A DNA stretch of 64,000 bases from Bacillus sp. CECT 9360 (lineage in GTDB: Bacteria; Bacillota; Bacilli; Bacillales; DSM-1321), in NCBI RefSeq assembly GCF_918741275.1, contig NZ_CAKKNA010000001.1:124001-188000 (forward strand). Direction: 5' to 3'. Below the pieces are notes generated by a model. The model was not told the origin of the DNA and searched no databases. It saw only the letters and a program-made list of their open reading frames with translations. Numbering within the stretch: the first letter of the stretch is position 1; the number at the start of each line of letters is the position of its first letter. Below, in pieces: positions 63,992 through 64,000 of the stretch. The position numbers and the translations under genes were made by a program.

Positions 63992-64000
63992 ATGAGAGGA
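63992..64000 (+). CDS. Start of a gene cut by the window end
   Basis: ATG AGA GGA after AGGAGG with six bases spacing. Only three codons are visible, so the product cannot be named; the LacI-family gene upstream suggests a sugar-related gene. Confidence 0.5.

Overview
The window looks like a chromosomal piece from a low-to-medium GC, spore-former-type Bacillaceae species. The evidence is strong AGGAGG-type ribosome binding sites, many TTG/GTG starts, sigma-A promoters, YesM/YesN-type two-component systems, BlaI/BlaR1 control, a yybP-ykoY (manganese) leader before a TerC gene, and RsbT/RsbU remnants. I cannot name the species. No rRNA, tRNA, CRISPR array or prophage was seen.

Left part (1-19.5 kb). 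A NERD-domain gene cut by the window edge is followed by nine 52-bp tandem repeats. Next is a galactofuranose-type uptake locus: sensor kinase, AraC-type response regulator, a 629-residue protein carrying two sugar-binding domains in tandem (the second very like E. coli YtfQ), then YtfR-, YtfT- and YjfF-like transporter genes and a secreted PA14/GH2 glycosidase. Kinase and regulator could sense the sugar, the glycosidase release it outside the cell and the transporter import it. After this come hairpin-rich decayed DNA, an MFS gene, a LicR-like PTS regulator whose EIIA domain runs into the tail of a chitooligosaccharide deacetylase (a deletion scar), and an IS630 fragment.

Centre (19.8-36.1 kb). 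A 16-kb catabolic block has the full gene set expected for furfural/2-furoate/2,5-furandicarboxylate breakdown (hmf-type): response regulator, XdhC- and MocA-like cofactor maturation, three-subunit molybdenum hydroxylase (HmfABC-like) with CoxG, CoA ligase (HmfD-like), crotonase (HmfE-like), MFS transporter, aldehyde dehydrogenase, iron alcohol dehydrogenase, an R2lox-type di-iron protein, UbiD decarboxylase (HmfF-like) and a frameshifted UbiX (HmfG-like). The expected route is furan aldehyde/alcohol to furan acid, UbiD decarboxylation of the dicarboxylate to furoate, furoyl-CoA, hydroxylation at the Mo centre, and ring opening to 2-oxoglutarate. The R2lox gene inside this block is the most interesting item: its function in nature is unknown, and the FAD oxidase HmfH is absent.

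Right part (36-64 kb). Here lie a helical protein of unknown function, a patatin-like lipase, a small beta-rich protein, and a mec-like module: blaR1-blaI divergent from a PBP2a/PbpC-type PBP, with four operator-like palindromes and a second class-B PBP downstream. These are followed by a Mn-riboswitch/TerC gene, an MFS exporter, secreted GlpQ, a 1513-residue surface metallophosphoesterase, an internally deleted Uma2 protein, a CynX-type transporter, two DUF948 paralogues, an EamA transporter, a double DUF2294 protein flanked by direct repeats, remnants of rsbT, rsbU and an M19 dipeptidase, and a LacI-family regulator with a clear promoter/operator. The last nine bases begin another gene.
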